A stretch of DNA of 6,081 bases from DAOTVD01 sp034437075 (GTDB lineage: Bacteria; Chloroflexota; Anaerolineae; Aggregatilineales; J027): assembly GCA_034437075.1 (NCBI GenBank), contig DAOTVD010000331.1:1-6081 (forward strand), read 5' to 3'. Position 1 is the first letter of the stretch; each line of letters begins with the position of its first letter. Below the pieces are notes generated by a model, which saw only the letters and a list, made by a program, of their open reading frames with translations, had not been told where the DNA came from and searched no databases. The position numbers and the translations under genes are program-made. This document shows, in pieces, positions 4,804 through 6,081 of this stretch.

Positions 4804-6059
4804 CGCAACGCTTCGGCCACCCAACCGCGCGTGTCGAGCTCTAGGCGGATAAATGCGGCGATTTGCGCGCTGAACGCATCCGTATAATGAATCTGATCGA
4901 CCCAAATATTTTGTTCGTAATCCTGCGCGATGCGCGCCAGGTTCGAAAAATTATGCGCCCACTCTGCGCCCTCGGCGCGCACTTCCCACAACGGATAGGT
5001 GTAGCGCGTGCGGCCCCAGGTGCCCAAATCTTCGACGGTGGGCTGCGGCCCCTCTAGCCACAGATGATGATCCAAGTCATAGGCAAAGCCGGGCGTAGGT
5101 TGCAAGACATACAGCGTCCGCAAACCGTATTTCGCCGCCAGAGCCTCGATGCCCGCGCGATTGTCCAGCCAGCGCGCCACGACCGCCGCAGCCAGGGCGG
5201 GGTCATCCAACGGCCCGACCTCGGCCAGGGGCGGGTTAACTGCGAAGGCGCTCGGCGCGTCGTCCTCTGTGGCCCAAGCGGCCCCCCAGGCGCGTTGGAG
5301 CGGCCAACACCATTCGCCCCAGTCACAATTTAGCGTCTCGCGTAGCGTGCGCGCGGTGGCGTTGCAGGGGCGCTGGATGTCGGCCAACGTGCGCGTTGCA
5401 AAGTTGGAGTCATTCAGGCCGTCGATGAAAATCGCGATGTCGGGCACATGCCCCGCCGCCAGCAATTCGGCCAGCTTCAGGCGTTCTTGGGTGCTGATGT
5501 AGGCCGGCGCGCCGAAGTTATACACCACGATGCGGTCGGTGGCGAAGGTCGCGCGCAGGTCGCGCTGCAAATGAGAGGGAATCGTGGCCGCGCCGGGCAA
5601 ATGTGTGCCGTAGGTCGTCGAACCGCCGAAAACGAAGATCGTCACGGCGTCGGCGGGGGGCGGCCAGGGCGCTTGGTCATCCCCCGCGCGGAAGCCCGCC
5701 GGGTGTTGAGTATGAAAACGCCCCGCGTAGGGCGGCACCCGCCAGCCGAGCGTCTCGTCGCAGGCCATGACATTGTTGTACTCGATGAGCATCCACACCA
5801 TATCCGCCGGACTCAGGCTGGCGTGCACGGCGCGCAAAGCATCCCAATCCGCGTTGCCCAGCAATTGCCAACCGCCGGAATCGTGGCGGATCGTCAGATT
5901 TTGCTCATTCGGCGGGGCGGGCGTGGGCAACGCGGCGGGGTTCAGCGCGCCATAGGCGGCCAATGCCAGGTTGAGGCACACCAACAGCAGCCCCAGGTTA
6001 AAGCCAATGAGCGCCAGATAGCCGTACCACCGAGCTAAGCGCGCGAAGCGCTCGCTCAC
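4800..6059 (-). CDS. Membrane-anchored SGNH/GDSL-family hydrolase or acyl-transferase
   Basis: This gene encodes 419 residues. An uncleaved signal anchor (about 13-36, WYGYLALIGFNLGLLLVCLN onwards) follows a basic N-terminus, placing the rest outside the membrane; a proline-rich linker covers 41-50. The SGNH blocks are complete: I, FVFGGSTTYG with nucleophile Ser147; II, NFGAPAY with Gly183; III, DGLND with Asn216; V, DQIH with Asp388 and His391. Such enzymes cleave or transfer acyl groups, often acetyl groups on surface polysaccharides; the substrate is not readable. About 170 residues separate blocks III and V, with C232, C245 and C251 possibly forming disulfides. The start is GTG 6059: an in-frame TAA at 6074-6072 blocks extension, AAAGG (6073-6069) lies 9 nt upstream, and no other start precedes the anchor. 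Any operon partner would lie beyond the right edge. Confidence 0.88.
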   Translation of the reverse strand: MSERFARLARWYGYLALIGFNLGLLLVCLNLALAAYGALNPAALPTPAPPNEQNLTIRHDSGGWQLLGNADWDALRAVHASLSPADMVWMLIEYNNVMACDETLGWRVPPYAGRFHTQHPAGFRAGDDQAPWPPPADAVTIFVFGGSTTYGTHLPGAATIPSHLQRDLRATFATDRIVVYNFGAPAYISTQERLKLAELLAAGHVPDIAIFIDGLNDSNFATRTLADIQRPCNATARTLRETLNCDWGEWCWPLQRAWGAAWATEDDAPSAFAVNPPLAEVGPLDDPALAAAVVARWLDNRAGIEALAAKYGLRTLYVLQPTPGFAYDLDHHLWLEGPQPTVEDLGTWGRTRYTYPLWEVRAEGAEWAHNFSNLARIAQDYEQNIWVDQIHYTDAFSAQIAAFIRLELDTRGWVAEALR

Positions 6060-6068
6060 GCTGCGCGG

Positions 6069-6073
6069 CCTTT
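6069..6073 (-). promoter_or_regulatory. Ribosome binding site supporting the GTG start of the SGNH hydrolase
   Basis: Read on the minus strand, AAAGG lies 9 nt before GTG 6059-6057. With the in-frame TAA at 6074-6072 that it overlaps, it fixes the non-ATG start. The promoter, if there is one close by, is beyond the window. Confidence 0.55.
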
Positions 6074-6081
6074 AGTCGAAT

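Noticed and set aside
5448..6038. 196-residue open frame on the plus strand
   Set aside because: It is a shadow of the SGNH hydrolase, with biased composition and no domain pattern; the minus-strand gene has all four catalytic blocks.

Overview
The window is GC-rich and densely coded. It holds five complete genes and one gene cut by the left edge. Lineage cannot be fixed from six genes. Three things point, as inference, towards Chloroflexota: the style of the six-helix, single-PAS histidine kinase; a TATAAT box placed so that transcription would start on the ATG; and degenerate CCCGAATTCGGG palindromes in the main intergenic gap.

Layout. 1-676 (+): C-terminal part of a Gfo/Idh/MocA-family oxidoreductase. 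677-797: an AT-rich gap with a 10-bp stem-loop just before a good Shine-Dalgarno site. 798-2305 (+): a tight pair made of a DUF5519 (Pfam 'Luciferase' domain) protein and a class I SAM-dependent methyltransferase carrying an extra C-terminal domain. About 2298/2379-2816 (+): a small unrecognised protein with one C-terminal membrane helix. 2817-3114: the only large non-coding stretch, with a weak stem-loop, two GAATTC-centred palindromes, a sigma70-like promoter and a 16-bp tandem repeat. 3115-4803 (+): a membrane PAS histidine kinase. 4800-6059 (-): a membrane-anchored SGNH/GDSL hydrolase, convergent with the kinase, with both stop codons in one CTAG tetranucleotide.

How the genes relate. Only the DUF5519-methyltransferase pair, perhaps with the small membrane protein, looks like an operon. 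The kinase has its own promoter, and no response regulator is visible, so it is an orphan within this window. The hydrolase belongs to a transcription unit entering from the right. I see no mobile element, CRISPR array, tRNA or rRNA, and no convincing new multi-gene system. The most notable local features are the tandem repeat that places the kinase start codon in an ATGA overlap with a six-codon upstream ORF, the putative leaderless start at 2379, the extra domain on the methyltransferase and the shared CTAG stop.
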